Positions 44,823 through 55,430 are shown, numbered from the stretch's first letter. The stretch is DNA of 64,000 nt from Labia minor (GCA_963082975.1 OY720348.1:54773564-54837563), one strand, 5' to 3'. Numbers and translations: made by a program. Notes: a model not told the origin generated them from the letters alone.

Positions 44823-45478
44823 TATATATATGTTGCAGTCAAAGTGTACATTCCAGTCAATGTATACATTTACTAGCCAAATGCATACTTCACTTCCCAT
44901 TTTAGTCAAAGTGTTCGCTCACTATTAGAATGAACACTTTGACTAGTGAATGCATGCATTACCTAGGTAATGCATGCAGTTACTAACCAACTGCAGTCAA
45001 AGCGTTAATTGATGAAGCGCAGGACCATTCTTACTGTCATTCCTACCTTCGCCGGAGGATGCGAAGCATCGGAAATTAATTTCATGCGCTTAGCTTGCTT
45101 ATTTAAGTTTTCTTTTGATTCTGCTCAGGCATTATTGATCTGTGATAGTACCGTACAAATATCGCACATTTTATTACATTCCGAATTAAGTAAAATGTCA
45201 CATCCATCACATTTTCGTAGGGTCACGGTAGTGCCAGGCGTCATAAACTGCACATAATCCGGTCCTCTACTCCAATTACTGGTTTGATTTTGTTGGTAAA
45301 TTTAACCCACTTCCCACTTTAACTAGAAGCAGTCCGTGAATGCACACATCCACTAGCAAATGTGTTCATTTCGGTTAAAATGAATACTTTAACTACGGAT
45401 TTTAGCAAATGTATGCATTGGCTAGTAAATGTATACATTTACTAAATGAATGCTTTGACTGCAACATATATATATATA
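44823..45478 (-). mobile_element. Element with repeated inverted ends and an integrase-related remnant, fossil
   Basis: The ends GTTGCAGTCAAAGTGTACAT and the inverse ATGCTTTGACTGCAAC lie inside ATATATA flanks. Each end region (about 44830-45005 and 45305-45475) holds several imperfect copies of an AAATGTATACATTTACTA / AGTCAAAGTG motif. Between them, on the minus strand, is a coding remnant with a Cys-rich patch (CDGCD, then CNKMCDIC) and an SDASHPPAKVG segment that resembles the stretch after the integrase core in KRBA2/Ginger-like proteins. The element is short and broken. Family assignment is tentative. Confidence 0.5.
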
Positions 45479-45879
45479 TATATAGATTATCAATAACATT
45501 GTTCCCTGTTAATTTAAAGAATTGAAAATATAAATCAAATTTTCCATTAAATTGATTATCATTGATTATAATAAGATATTGAAAATGCATACGCGCGTTT
45601 AAAAATTAAAAATTCAGAACTAAAATTTTTATAAAAATGTATTCTTATTGATTAGTAAATTGAAAGAATCTTTTGGTGTATATTAGATTTGAATAAATAG
45701 ATAACAAATAAACGAACATGTTTTTATTCATGGCCGAAATACAATCATATATTATATATTAATAATCAGTTAAATATATACTTTTATTGAATTGAACAAA
45801 AAACTATAAAGTATGTAACATTAAGAAAAGAAAGAATCAAAAATAATCTTTAGTCTGCATTAATACGCCTTTTATTCCT

Positions 45880-46340
45880 ACAGCATGTATTAATAAATAT
45901 TAAGAATTTTCTTTTTACAATAATTTCATTGGAAAAAGCTTTTTACCTGTATGAATTAGTAAATGAAAATTTAAATGTGATTAAATTAAATTCAAAATGC
46001 TTTTCTGGTGTAAGAATTAAAATAATGATTTTTGTAAAGGTTCTTTTTTATTTACAATAATAGATTAGTAAAATGAAAGTATCAAAGACATATTTTAGAT
46101 TTGTATAAATAAATAATAAATAAATTAACATATGGATAATCAAATGATAAATGTAATAGTAATTAGGAATAATGTATTTATTAATGGAACAAATAAAATA
46201 GTTAATATAAATACTAAGTTAAATACATATTTTTATTGATTTAAACTATAATTTGTGCTATAAAGTAATAAGCTGTATTCAAAGAAAATATTGTTTCCAT
46301 TATTAAGCCTATTTTTCAAACATTATGTATTAATAAATGT
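45880..46340 (-). pseudogene. Decayed C2H2 finger remnants downstream of the small zinc-finger gene
   Basis: Directly after the stop at 46341, another frame reads SHLDKHLLIH, the helix end of a further finger. It is joined to the preceding TGEK linker by loss of the finger's CxxC half. Further on, LNFHLLIHTGKK (about 45940-45985) and other HxxxH scraps occur with stops between. This shows that the gene once had a longer finger array that was cut by deletions and then decayed. Confidence 0.6.
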
Positions 46341-47359
46341 TTATCTAAATGTGATTTTTTCTCCTGTATGAATTAATAAATGTGTATTTAAAGTTGATTT
46401 ATCATTAAATTTCTTATTACAATAATTACATTCAAAAGGTTTTTCTCCTGAATGAATTAATAAATGTTTTTTCAAATTTGATTTCTGGTTAAATTTCTTT
46501 TCACAATTATTACATTGAAAATGGTTGTCTTCTGTATGGATTGAATCAGTTCGTTCTTCAAATTTTTCGTATAAATCTTTCTCTGTATCCTTTTTGTGTT
46601 TTAAATCTTTTTTGAATATAGAAAATATTATTTTATGAAAACATTTTTTTAGATGTTTACATAAAAATGCCTCACTAATAAAATTCATATGGCAATATAC
46701 ACAAGGATATAGAGGACCTAAAAAAGAATTGTTTTCGTTATTTTAATTCATTATAATTTTATTATAGCATCACTACAAAGAATATTAAAAAAAATAATTT
46801 TAGTGACAATTAACATTACTTTCGATGAAAAAACAGAAATAAAAATTACTGATAATTGTTAATGAAATAAATAAATATTTAATTTTAGCTATAAAAAATA
46901 TTTTATTTTTATTCAAGTAATATTTAATCCCATTTAAAATAATATTTAATTCTGTTTAAAATAATATTTTTTATATTTATAGAATATTTTTTATTTTTTT
47001 ATATTTATAAAATAATATTTTTTATTTTATATAATATTTAAGTAAAATTTTATTAAAGAAATATTTAATTTTTTACAAAATAATTTAAATTTAACCTACT
47101 CCAGAGATGTATATGCAAATTTTAATAGTTTATATCTCGTAAACTAGGAGCGTCCCGCAAAAATTTAATAAGAAAAGTTTATTAGAATAAAAAAAAATGA
47201 ATGCACTTGTAAAATTTTATTAAAATACATGTTGAAGTAACTTTTTTGAATAATTACCATTTTAGTGACAATTAACATTACTTTTGATGAAAAAAGACAT
47301 AAATTAAAATTACCTATATATATTGGATATTTTCTGTCCTCTTCTGAATAAAGATCCAT
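46341..47359 (-). CDS. Small C2H2 zinc-finger protein, two exons
   Basis: Exon 1 is 47314-47359: ATG, MDLYSEEDRKYPIYI and one base, donor ATAG|GTAATT. Exon 2 is 46341-46717, behind ATTCTTTTTTAG. The phases match (1 base + 2 bases give Gly16), for a product of 140 residues. Finger 1 is C21, C24, H37, H43 (unusual H-x5-H). A charged linker (44-80) follows. Finger 2 is C84, C87, H100, H104 with FNQKSNLKKHLLIHSGEKPF, and finger 3 is C112, C115, H128, H132 followed by TGEK. Tandem fingers with TGEKP-type linkers indicate DNA binding in the nucleus; targets are unknown. The last codons (ITFR) come from a frame change after TGEK, so the array is shortened compared with its remnants downstream. It belongs to lineage-expanded insect zinc-finger families. 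The 5' exon has a conserved-looking acidic start. Could be a young functional gene or one in decay. Confidence 0.72.
47105..47235 (-). mobile_element. Family R arm fragment in the zinc-finger gene's intron
   Basis: ATATGCAAATTTTAATAGTT, ATCTCGTAAACTAGGAGCG and AAGAAAAGTTTATT match the right arm of the foldback element at 8338-9473. Only part of one arm remains. It sits between two direct copies of a 50-base intron segment (46797-46849 and 47262-47312). Confidence 0.6.
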
Positions 47360-47999
47360 TTTTAATTGATTTATCTATTATCAATTATAAAATATATTCT
47401 AGGTAATAAGTATTATAAACGTTTTGAACACAAGTTTTAAATTTTGATTTTAATTTACAATCAAAATACCAACTAAATATTCGTTTTTAAGATAGTCTGT
47501 GGCAACGATTCAGTTTCAAAATAAAACTTTTGGTGCATTATATAAACCACAGACCATATAACAGACTTGACACGACCATGTAACTTGTGACTTGTGAAAC
47601 CTTATTTAGCGCCTCCTGGTTATGATAAGAATAACTAATTGACGAAAAAGCGGGAGGGGGGCTTGGTTGGTTTTTTAAATTTATTTTTATTTAGAAGGAA
47701 TTATTGGAATGTGAAAAAAATAGTGGAATGTTAAGTTAAGTGAAAAATTATTTATTTAGAACTAAAACTGACATTTCATCAATAAATTTTTATTTTTTCA
47801 TATTAATGCTAATATTGTGTAACGTTGGTTTTATCTCCAAATAAATAATTTTTCATTTAACTGAAAATTCCACAATATTCAAATTGCAGTTAGGAACATC
47901 TAGATAAAAAGTGTAATGTTCTTTGTAATATATTTATTTAAAGTAGGATAAAAATTACAATAAATTATTAACAAAATCTGTGACTACCTCACATGCTTA
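47360..47999. other. Region upstream of the zinc-finger gene
   Basis: Moderately AT-rich. A unique patch at 47500-47660 (GATAGTCTGTGGCAACG, GACTTGACACGACCATG) precedes exon 1 on the minus strand and may hold the promoter. No TATA box at a fitting distance was seen. Confidence 0.35.
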
Positions 48000-48264
48000 C
48001 AAATTGTATAAAACTGCTATATATAGAATTTCAGCTTGATTGAATCGCTGAAAATACCGGAATTAAATTTTTAACACGACTGCAATTCACGCACCAGCAC
48101 GTGACGTGGTCCCATCAACAAAGAGCCAGACACGCGCTGGTTTAATATATGTATATATTTATTAATTTTAATTTATAATTTAATTAATTAAATTTAATTG
48201 AAATATAATATATGTTATTTAATCCAATTCAAATTTGAGAGATAGTCGAGTGGAGACACTCCAG
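48000..48264 (+). mobile_element. HINE-1 fragment I, 3' half
   Basis: Begins inside the TTGTATAAAACTGCTATATA core and runs to a perfect terminal hairpin and CCAG at 48264. The 5' half with the microsatellite is missing. Confidence 0.82.
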
Positions 48265-48549
48265 ATTTATTTAAGTTTAATTTGAATATAATATTAATTT
48301 ATGTATTAAGATTGAATTGATGTCTAATTAATGATAATATTCTAGTTTATCCTGAAGTTATTAATGGATTCTTGCAATGTTAAGAATGCCAACTTAATAA
48401 TATGAATGTTAGTCACTGAATTAATACCAAATTTTCTCTGAATTATCGTTTATCGTTTTAAAATCCTTGATTATCTCATACTATTTGAACAATAAAAGTT
48501 AAGTATCATCTGTGGAACAGGTTACCTTGTGTATTTAGTTAATGTTTTC

Positions 48550-49110
48550 CTGGCATCTTTTGATATATAATCTTGATGTTTAAATTTTAGAAAGAACGGC
48601 TCAGCATGCGTTGCCTTTAGACTGGAAATCATAGTAATTGATTTTTTTTTCTTTATAAGGAACCGGTTGGGGTGCCCTTCATTTAATTATTAATTGTCGA
48701 AATAGATCTGCCCCTTTTTGGATTGATTAAATAGAACAGCATCCTAATAGAACAATTAACTGATTTATTAATAACAAGAAGCCGATGCCTGTGATGGTAA
48801 TTGGTACTAATCTCCCATCGAGTGGTAAAATCTTAATGAAATAATGAATGCCCGGATCGGCAGGTGGGCCCCGTCAAGGTGTGAGCCCGCAGGCCCCGAA
48901 CCGGGCCCTCAATATTTATGCTTCTTATTAATTGGAGCACGTACTGTGTTTTACAAGGAGCCGCTGTTGTTTTACATCCAATGCCCTGTTGGCGCTTGTT
49001 TGTTTTTAGATTGATTGTTGGCCACTTGCCGGCATTCACCTTTTGATTTATAGGCTATCAAATCGATTGAATTATTTATGGGATTCTATGAATTCGTGTA
49101 ATTAACTTCC
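48550..49110. promoter_or_regulatory. Candidate developmental enhancer (complex non-coding island)
   Basis: A unique stretch with balanced composition and dense homeodomain-type cores (TTAATTATTAATTG, CTTATTAATTGG, GTAATTAACTTCC), Caudal/Hox-like TTTATGGG and ATTTATGC, ATCGAT, and GC-rich patches (GGTGGGCCCCGTCAAGG). The minus-strand 68-codon frame (48833-49039) lacks splice sites or a known domain. There is no transposon signature. Enhancer status is inference from composition and site density. Confidence 0.35.
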
Positions 49111-49198
49111 TAAACACGACATTTAATCGATGAAAAAGGATCAATTAGATTGGGATTATAATTTAATTTCATATTCGATGAAAGAATTTTCAAAAAAT

Positions 49199-49665
49199 CT
49201 GGAGTGTCTCCACTCGACTATCTCGCAAAGTTGAATTGGATTAAATAACATATATTAATTTAAATTATATTTAATTAATTAAATTATAAATTAAAATTAA
49301 TAAATAATATTTATTAAACCAGTGCATGTTTGGCTCTTTATTGATGGCACCACGTCACGTGCTGGCGCGTGATTGTCAGTCACCGTGTTAAAAAATTAAT
49401 TCCGGTAATTTCAGCGATTCAATCAAGCTGAAATTTTATATATAGCTGTTTTATACAATTATTAATCATGTGAAAAATTATCAAAAATATATCTTTATTT
49501 TTATGGTCACTTTAGAAGAAAAAAAATCAAAACGTTGTAGGTAATGACCTTCTTCCGGTTGAGCTATATTTCTTAAAAGTTGATAGAAAACTACGAATTT
49601 TGAATAATGCCCCTATACCAAATTTCATGATTCTAGCTCAAACCGTTTTTTCGTAATCTTGTCTA
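49199..49665 (-). mobile_element. HINE-1 copy J, truncated at the microsatellite
   Basis: Perfect hairpin end at 49199; ends at GTAATCTTGTCTA (49665), where the microsatellite would begin. This breakpoint at the microsatellite joins the following plus-strand fragment K. Confidence 0.85.
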
Positions 49666-49668
49666 AGC

Positions 49669-49903
49669 CAAAACTGCTATATATAAAATTTCAGCTTGAT
49701 TGAATCGTTGAAAGTACCAGAATTAATTTTTAACACTACAAATCACGCTCCAGCACGTGACGTGGTGCCATCAACAAAGTGTTAAACACGCACTGGTTTA
49801 ATAAATATTATTTGTTAATTTTAATTTATAATTTAATTAATTAAATTTAATTCAAATATAATATATGTTATTTAATCGAATTCAAACTGCGAGATAGTCC
49901 AGA
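49669..49903 (+). mobile_element. HINE-1 fragment K, 3' part without the hairpin
   Basis: Runs from AAAACTGCTATATATA to GCGAGATAGTCCAG; the hairpin between the subterminal repeat and CCAG is deleted. It is the reverse complement of fragment N (50424-50660), including the same hairpin deletion. Confidence 0.82.
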
Positions 49904-49916
49904 TTTTTATCAATTA

Positions 49917-50039
49917 TATATCAAAAATATATCTTTATTTTTACGGTCACTTTAGTGAAAATGACTCAGGGACCTTCAAAACGTATAAAAACATCAAAAT
50001 CTCGACATCGAAAATTTTAGTGATCTCTGATGAGATAGT
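49917..50039 (-). mobile_element. HINE-1 fragment L, 5' end
   Basis: Minus-strand 5' end (CTGATGAGATAGT at 50039), with most of the middle deleted: GGTCACTTTAG joins directly to TGAAAATGACTCAGGG. Head-to-head with fragment M across the 32-base spacer 50040-50071. Confidence 0.8.
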
Positions 50040-50071
50040 AAAAAATATTTTATAAAATAACTAATATTTTT

Positions 50072-50408
50072 ACTATCTCGCCAGAGATAGTATTGCGATC
50101 ACTAAAATTTTCGATGTCGAGATTTTGATGTTTTTATACGTTTTGAAGGTCCCTGAGTCATTTTCACTAAGGTTAAGAAAAATGTCTGCGTGTGTGTGTG
50201 TGTGTATGTAAGTGTGTATGTAGACAAGATTACACAAAAACGGTATGAGCTAGAATAATGAAATTTGGTATACGGGCATTATTCAAAATTCGTAGTTTTC
50301 TATCAACTTTTAAGAAATATAGCTCAACCGGAAGAAGGTCATTACCTACAACGTTTTGATTTTTTTTCTTCTAAAGTGACCGTAAAAATAAAGATATATT
50401 TTTGATAT
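50072..50408 (+). mobile_element. HINE-1 fragment M, 5' half
   Basis: Perfect 5' end ACTATCTCGCCAGAGATAG, (GT)n at about 50190-50206 and the core up to AAAGTGACCGTAAAAATAAA; stops before the TATATATAG core. Confidence 0.85.
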
Positions 50409-50423
50409 ATAATTGATAAAAAT

Positions 50424-50730
50424 CTGGACTATCTCGCAGTTTGAATTCGATTAAATAACATATATTATATTTGAATTAAATTTAATTAATTAAATTATAA
50501 ATTAAAATTAACAAATAATATTTATTAAACCAGTGCGTGTTTAACACTTTGTTGATGGCACCACGTCACGTGCTGGAGCGTGATTTGTAGTGTTAAAAAT
50601 TAATTCTGGTACTTTCAACGATTCAATCAAGCTGAAATTTTATATATAGCAGTTTTATCCAATTTTTCATTATGTGAAAAACTATCAAACATATATCTTT
50701 ATTTTTACGGTCAGTTTAGAGGAAAAAAAG
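50424..50730 (-). mobile_element. HINE-1 fragment N
   Basis: Starts CTGGACTATCTCGC, so the hairpin is missing exactly as in K, and runs back to GGTCAGTTTAGAGG. It forms the right arm of the large palindrome whose left arm is fragment K. Confidence 0.82.
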
Positions 50731-50732
50731 TG

Positions 50733-50887
50733 AGTGCCCTCAACATAGAGACAAACACGCGCTGGTTTAATAAATATTATTTATTCATTTGAATTTATAA
50801 TTTATAATTAATTAAATTTAATTTAAATATAATATATGTTATTTAATCCAATTTTAATTTTGAGATAGTCGAGTGGAGACACTCCAG
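50733..50887 (+). mobile_element. HINE-1 fragment O, 3' end
   Basis: From CCCTCAACATAGAGAC through ACGCGCTGGTTTAATAAAT to the perfect hairpin and CCAG at 50887. Supplies the intact 3' terminus of the composite cluster 49199-50887. Confidence 0.82.
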
Positions 50888-51099
50888 ATTGATTTCTTAT
50901 ATAAAGATCAATATATTTTTTAATAACATTTTATATATAGAAATAAATGTTATAAATAAATTTCAAATGAAATTGATCAATTAATGCTTGTAAAAAGATG
51001 AAAAAAGAATAGAATAAATAAAAATAAATAAATAAATAAATAACAAAAAAAAAAAAATGATGATCCAATGAAGAATGAGAAATATCGAATGTTATGCTT
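50888..51099. other. AT-rich DNA
   Basis: AAAT repeats near 51018-51043 and a poly-A run; no other signal. Confidence 0.55.
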
Positions 51100-51430
51100 T
51101 ATGATTGTTCGAAAATGAAAACTGTGCAGGGCCGATGAACAAATAAATCAAGGGGCAGAAGAAGGAGTTGCGTTGCGGTCACGCTCGGCCCACGGCGACC
51201 GCCATTTATCTTGGCATTGTGTTGGACCAGGGTCGTTTTGGCCCCACAGACCCCTCGGTGTCCAAACATTCCACAACTGCGTGCCTCCAGCCTCGAGAAT
51301 TGATTAGGCGTCGATTCCGCTCCTATCAAAGACGAGACTATGATAGCCAACTACACCCACGCACATCGACTGATGAAGAGGCAAAAGAAACCGATACACG
51401 CGATATACAATCATTCATCTCTCATTCATA
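51100..51430. promoter_or_regulatory. GC-rich unique island, candidate regulatory DNA
   Basis: Open on both strands for more than 80 codons (GC-rich DNA inside an AT-rich genome), but with no splice signals or known motif. Contains CCATTTATCTTGGC, GAATTGATTAGGCG and CTATCAAAGACG; the last resembles a TCF/Pangolin site. (AT)n follows at 51460-51490. Function inferred only from composition. Confidence 0.3.
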
Positions 51431-51458
51431 ACAAACAATGTCATTTGAATACTTACAG

Positions 51459-51496
<38 letters not shown>

Positions 51497-52305
51497 AGGA
51501 AAATATTAAAAAAAGGGGAGAGGGGATGATTATTTTATTAAAATATTGTAGAAGAGAGTTCAAAATTAAAAAACAAAATCAATCCAGTCAAATTTATTTT
51601 ATTTATTAGTTAAAATTTTTCAACATCAAAGAAAAAATGGAAAATATTAAAAATTTATATATTATTATTATTATTATTATTGGTATTATTTTATTATAAA
51701 TTTTAATAAATATCGAACTATTAAATCATTTAAGTTTAAGTTAATCAATAAATGTAAGGCACTATTCTAATAGAAATAAATATAAAATCAATAAATGCTA
51801 ATGATCAACGCCACGAAACTAAAATCTCGTCCAATCATTCAATTTTATTCGAGATGATTATTTATTTCTTATTTTATTTGATATTTCATTAGTGATTTAG
51901 TTATGTAAACTCGAAAAATGAAATATTTCTTGATTTTTTTTTTTGATTATTATTTATTTCATATTTGAAAAGTGGCTCAGGAAAGGGATGTTTGTGGACT
52001 GTGGTTGCTGAGATAAAGTTCCATAGAGAGACAAAGATCTATAGTTGGACATATTTATGAAATAAAACAATTAATATCAAATTATTAAATGATTACTTAA
52101 TAATTTAAACAAAAAAAATATATATTGAGATTCTAAAAATGTATTGATTTAATTAGTAAATTCCACTATCTAATATATAAAACTAATATAGTAATAGTAA
52201 TTAATAATAATAGTTTTTTTATGTTTAAATTTTAACCCTCATGCTAAACAATTGTTGAAACAAATTATTAATTTTTAATTTTTTTATATCTTATCTGTAC
52301 TAAAA
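51431..52305. other. AT-rich DNA
   Basis: (AT)n, ATT repeats (51661-51682) and AT-rich sequence. Short complex patches at 51800-51830 and 51970-52030. No gene or element end seen. Confidence 0.5.
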
Positions 52306-52515
52306 CCACCCCCCAGAAAATAAGTGGAGCCCTCTATTGGTCAAATTAATAAAACATGGTAGCAAAATAGAATATCACTGGATTTATATGCAAACTTTAA
52401 TAATTTTTATCTCGTAAACTAAAAGCGACCCGAAAAAATTGGATAAGAAAAGTTTATTTGGAAAAAAAAGGAACCCACTGGTAAAGTATTATCCAAATTC
52501 ATGATTGGATGGCCA
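52306..52515 (-). mobile_element. Family R single arm
   Basis: Matches the right arm of 8338-9473: AGTGGAGCCCTCTATTGGTC, ACATGGTAGCAAAATAGAAT, TATATGCAAACTTTAATAAT, AAAAGTTTATTTGG, and the outer end CATGATTGGATGGCCAG. The left arm is absent. Confidence 0.7.
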
Positions 52516-52524
52516 GAATATAAT

Positions 52525-52655
52525 TTATACAGGTTGATATAAGAGAATTGGGAGAGAATAGTAGTTGGATGGAGAATTCTCAAGTTAGAGACGGTTGGAT
52601 TAATATGGTTGCTGGATACAAAAACTTTCCAATTCATTAATGCCATGGAAATATA
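52525..52655 (+). mobile_element. LINE 3'-tail fragment
   Basis: Plus-strand frame: IRELGENSSWMENSQVRDGW, then NMVAGYKNFPIH and a stop, then TGCCATGG. This parallels the tail IGEGRSWMVVAQDRGTWRNV of the LINE at 2178. (AT)n follows. Nested between family R and the microsatellite. Confidence 0.65.
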
Positions 52656-54045
52656 TATATATATATATATATATACATTATTTACAAAAATATGGCTGGC
52701 AATGATTTACGATCTATAAAATCATGAAAAAAGGAAGGAATGATTTAATATGTCAGAATGAAGATATATATATATATATATATATATTCAAATTTAAAGG
52801 AGCATCCAAAATTTTATAAAATTGTAGTAAATTTGATGAATCAATCAAATTAATGATTAACTACCCGAATATATCAAACCCAAAGACTTAAAAGAGTGAA
52901 ACCACATGAACTTTATTGAGAGAAAAAAAAAAGAAGTAAGGAAAAGAAACCTATATGAATATGGGGATGTAATGTATAATTGATTTAATGTAATAAAATA
53001 AAATTACTCATTAGCTACACTAGTAGTTAGATTGTAATAATAAATAAATAAATAAATAAATAAAAAAAATAACTAGGTAAATATAAATCTAGGTGTGAGG
53101 GAATTGGAAGAAGAAAGAATATGGATGGAGGTGGCAGCTTGAAATATTTACTAGTTCATTAGCGCCACCACAAAAAAGATAGGTAGTTAGATTATTTGAA
53201 TATAGTCTTTGAATCTATTCTTATCAGAAAGTATATAATTGGACATACATTATTGCACACACATATTCAACCCGTTACAATATATAATTATAATAATAAA
53301 GAAACTCGTTAAAAAACTACTAAAATAAATTTCACCTATTTTTGTCCCAAACAAAGACCCATAGCAGTCGTTTTTTTTATCATCATAAATTTTATGTAAG
53401 AGGGACGAATGAGAGATGAAACTTTAACAAAAAAAAAGCAGGAGGACTAATTTTCAATCCGAGATGCCTAAAATGAAACCAAAAAAAGGGTCATATTCTT
53501 TAAATGAACATGTTCCATGTCATTTTGTTGTATAGGAAACTTTTTTCACTAAAGTTATTATAACTTATTTATGTATTTCAATGAAATAAGCATAACGTTG
53601 AATTTATAATATTATGAGTGTTACTGAAGAAAATCAAACATTTATAGTATATATCTAGTACTTGAAACACCAAGCTAGCGCTCGACCCTTTAAAAAATAT
53701 TGATATACAATTCTTTGATTATTTATTACAATTATTAAATTTTACATCATTGCATCAATCTGATTAAAATGAATAAAACTTGGTGTCCTCAATAATAATA
53801 AATAATATTAATAAATATTAAATAATATATTTTAGTGAAAAAATATTAAAAAATTATAAAACTATCTAAAAATTAATTAATAAAAGAACAATAAATAAAT
53901 AAATAAAAATTAGTAATTTAATAAAAAATAAACACGAAAATAGATTAAAAAATATAACATAAAATTAACTAATAAAAATTTATAAGAATTAACAAAAAAT
54001 TAAACGACAAAAATAGATTAAAAAATTTAATTTTTTTTCTTTTTT
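52656..54045. other. AT-rich DNA with a LINE-tail scrap at 53085-53175
   Basis: (AT)n at 52652-52674 and 52764-52786. Bases 53085-53175 (GTGTGAGGGAATTGGAAGAA, GGATGGAGGTGGCAG, TTAGCGCCACCAC) look like another LINE tail. A complex patch at 53220-53530 is without coding character. The rest is AT-rich. Confidence 0.4.
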
Positions 54046-54130
54046 TTTGGCTTATGCACTCGGCGAGGTTCGATCCCTCGAACTCGAGTCGGCGGGACAG
54101 GACTAAACCCCGCAGCTACACTGCTGATCT
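54046..54130 (-). other. tRNA-like sequence (SINE head or tRNA pseudogene)
   Basis: On the minus strand TGTAGCTGCGGGGTTTAGTC resembles box A and GGATCGAACCTCG box B, about 40 bases apart. The acceptor stem ends do not pair well and no terminator T run follows. The plus strand carries a perfect GGTTCGATCCC, but without an upstream box A. No second copy in the window. Confidence 0.35.
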
Positions 54131-54269
54131 CAAATATTTTAGAGAAAAAAAATAATAATACTTACAACATTTGCAAGACAATTTCTAATTTTATTTCGAA
54201 ATATAATAAATTTTAAAATATTTTAAATATAAAAAAAATATTAATACAATATCAATAAAAAAAAAAATT

Positions 54270-54680
54270 GGCAAGAGGCAAATTTCATTATGGATGATGT
54301 CATTTGTGACAATAAGATAAGATACATATCTCCCTCCCCTATCTCCCCTATGATAGTTTGTCATCACCAGTTGAATGTCTATATATCAGCTCGGGAATAA
54401 AAAAAAGACGCAACGCGCGCGATGTGTAGCAAATAAATTGTTGCCACCTTCCTGTAGCTGAAAGAGCAACTGGAATAGTGTGAGGTTATTAAATTTCAAT
54501 ATCACTAATTTCAAAACAGCCATCAATTCCCGAGATGCCTCCATAAAACACCTTCGTTCCACACCAAACCCTCAATAAATCCTGATCCCCGATTTTGCTT
54601 TTCCGATTGGAGAAGCAGGATTGGATTGGTGTGGCATATTTTTAAGATTTTTATCGGATACAGCCGAGAGGTTATTATAA
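54270..54680. promoter_or_regulatory. Complex unique island, candidate regulatory DNA
   Basis: Balanced composition in an AT-rich context: CATTATGGATGATGTCATTT, AAGATAAGATAC (GATA motifs), GACGCAACGCGCGCGATG, CCTGTAGCTGAAAGAGC. No open frame of note, no repeat match within the window. Confidence 0.3.
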
Positions 54681-54899
54681 CGAATGTTTTTATTATTATC
54701 TGAAATATGAAATTAAGAATTTACAAGAATTTAATTAACTGCTGCTATTTAATTAAAAATACAATCAAAAAAATAAAATAAATAAATGTTCAATATATAA
54801 TATATTGATTCAATTACTTTTTAAATTACCTTAAAATTTAATCTATGAAATTAATAAATTATATATATTATAATAATAATTTTTTAAAATATACATAAA

Positions 54900-55430
54900 A
54901 TTTAATAAGAATAATTTTGAATGAAACTCTCGATGAAGTTTCAAATTTATTGATATATTTGTTTTATGCGCATTTCGGTAATTACGCCATTAACAGAAAA
55001 TTTCTTCTTTCAACTTCTGATGAAGTTCAGGTATCTTAACATAATTATATTATAAAAAGTATAGAGAAATTAATTCCTCATTCCCTTTCACTTAAAAGTT
55101 AATTTCATTTGATAAATAATGAAGATAAGAATGAAAATAAGGTGGCTTAGGATAGATATGGTAGAAGGATTTTGGTTGCTGCACCAAGAACTTTTTATGA
55201 ATTTATTCGATTTAACCATACGCACAAAAAATAATATAATTTAATATAAGTTATATAAAATATAATATAATTTTAAAAATATACATATAAAATTTAATAA
55301 GAATAATTTTTAATCAAACACTTGATCAAGTTTCAAATTTATTGATATATTTGTTTTATGCGCATTTCGGTGGTTACACTATCAACACAAGATTTCTTCT
55401 GATGGTTATATACAGTATATATAATATAAA
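54900..55430 (+). repeat. Direct duplication of an old dispersed repeat
   Basis: AATTTAATAAGAATAATTTT, CAAATTTATTGATATATTTG and TTTTATGCGCATTTCGG occur at 54895-55015 and again at 55280-55400. Between them lies the LINE-tail-like block (GGTGGCTTAGGATAGATATG) also seen near 4200. The whole is a diverged dispersed repeat family. Confidence 0.6.

Noticed and set aside
51099-51431. Opposed ORFs as genes
   Set aside because: Both strands are open simply because of high GC; no splice sites, start context or protein similarity that I can recognise.
54046-54130. Functional tRNA gene
   Set aside because: Boxes are only approximate, the acceptor stem does not pair and there is no pol III terminator.
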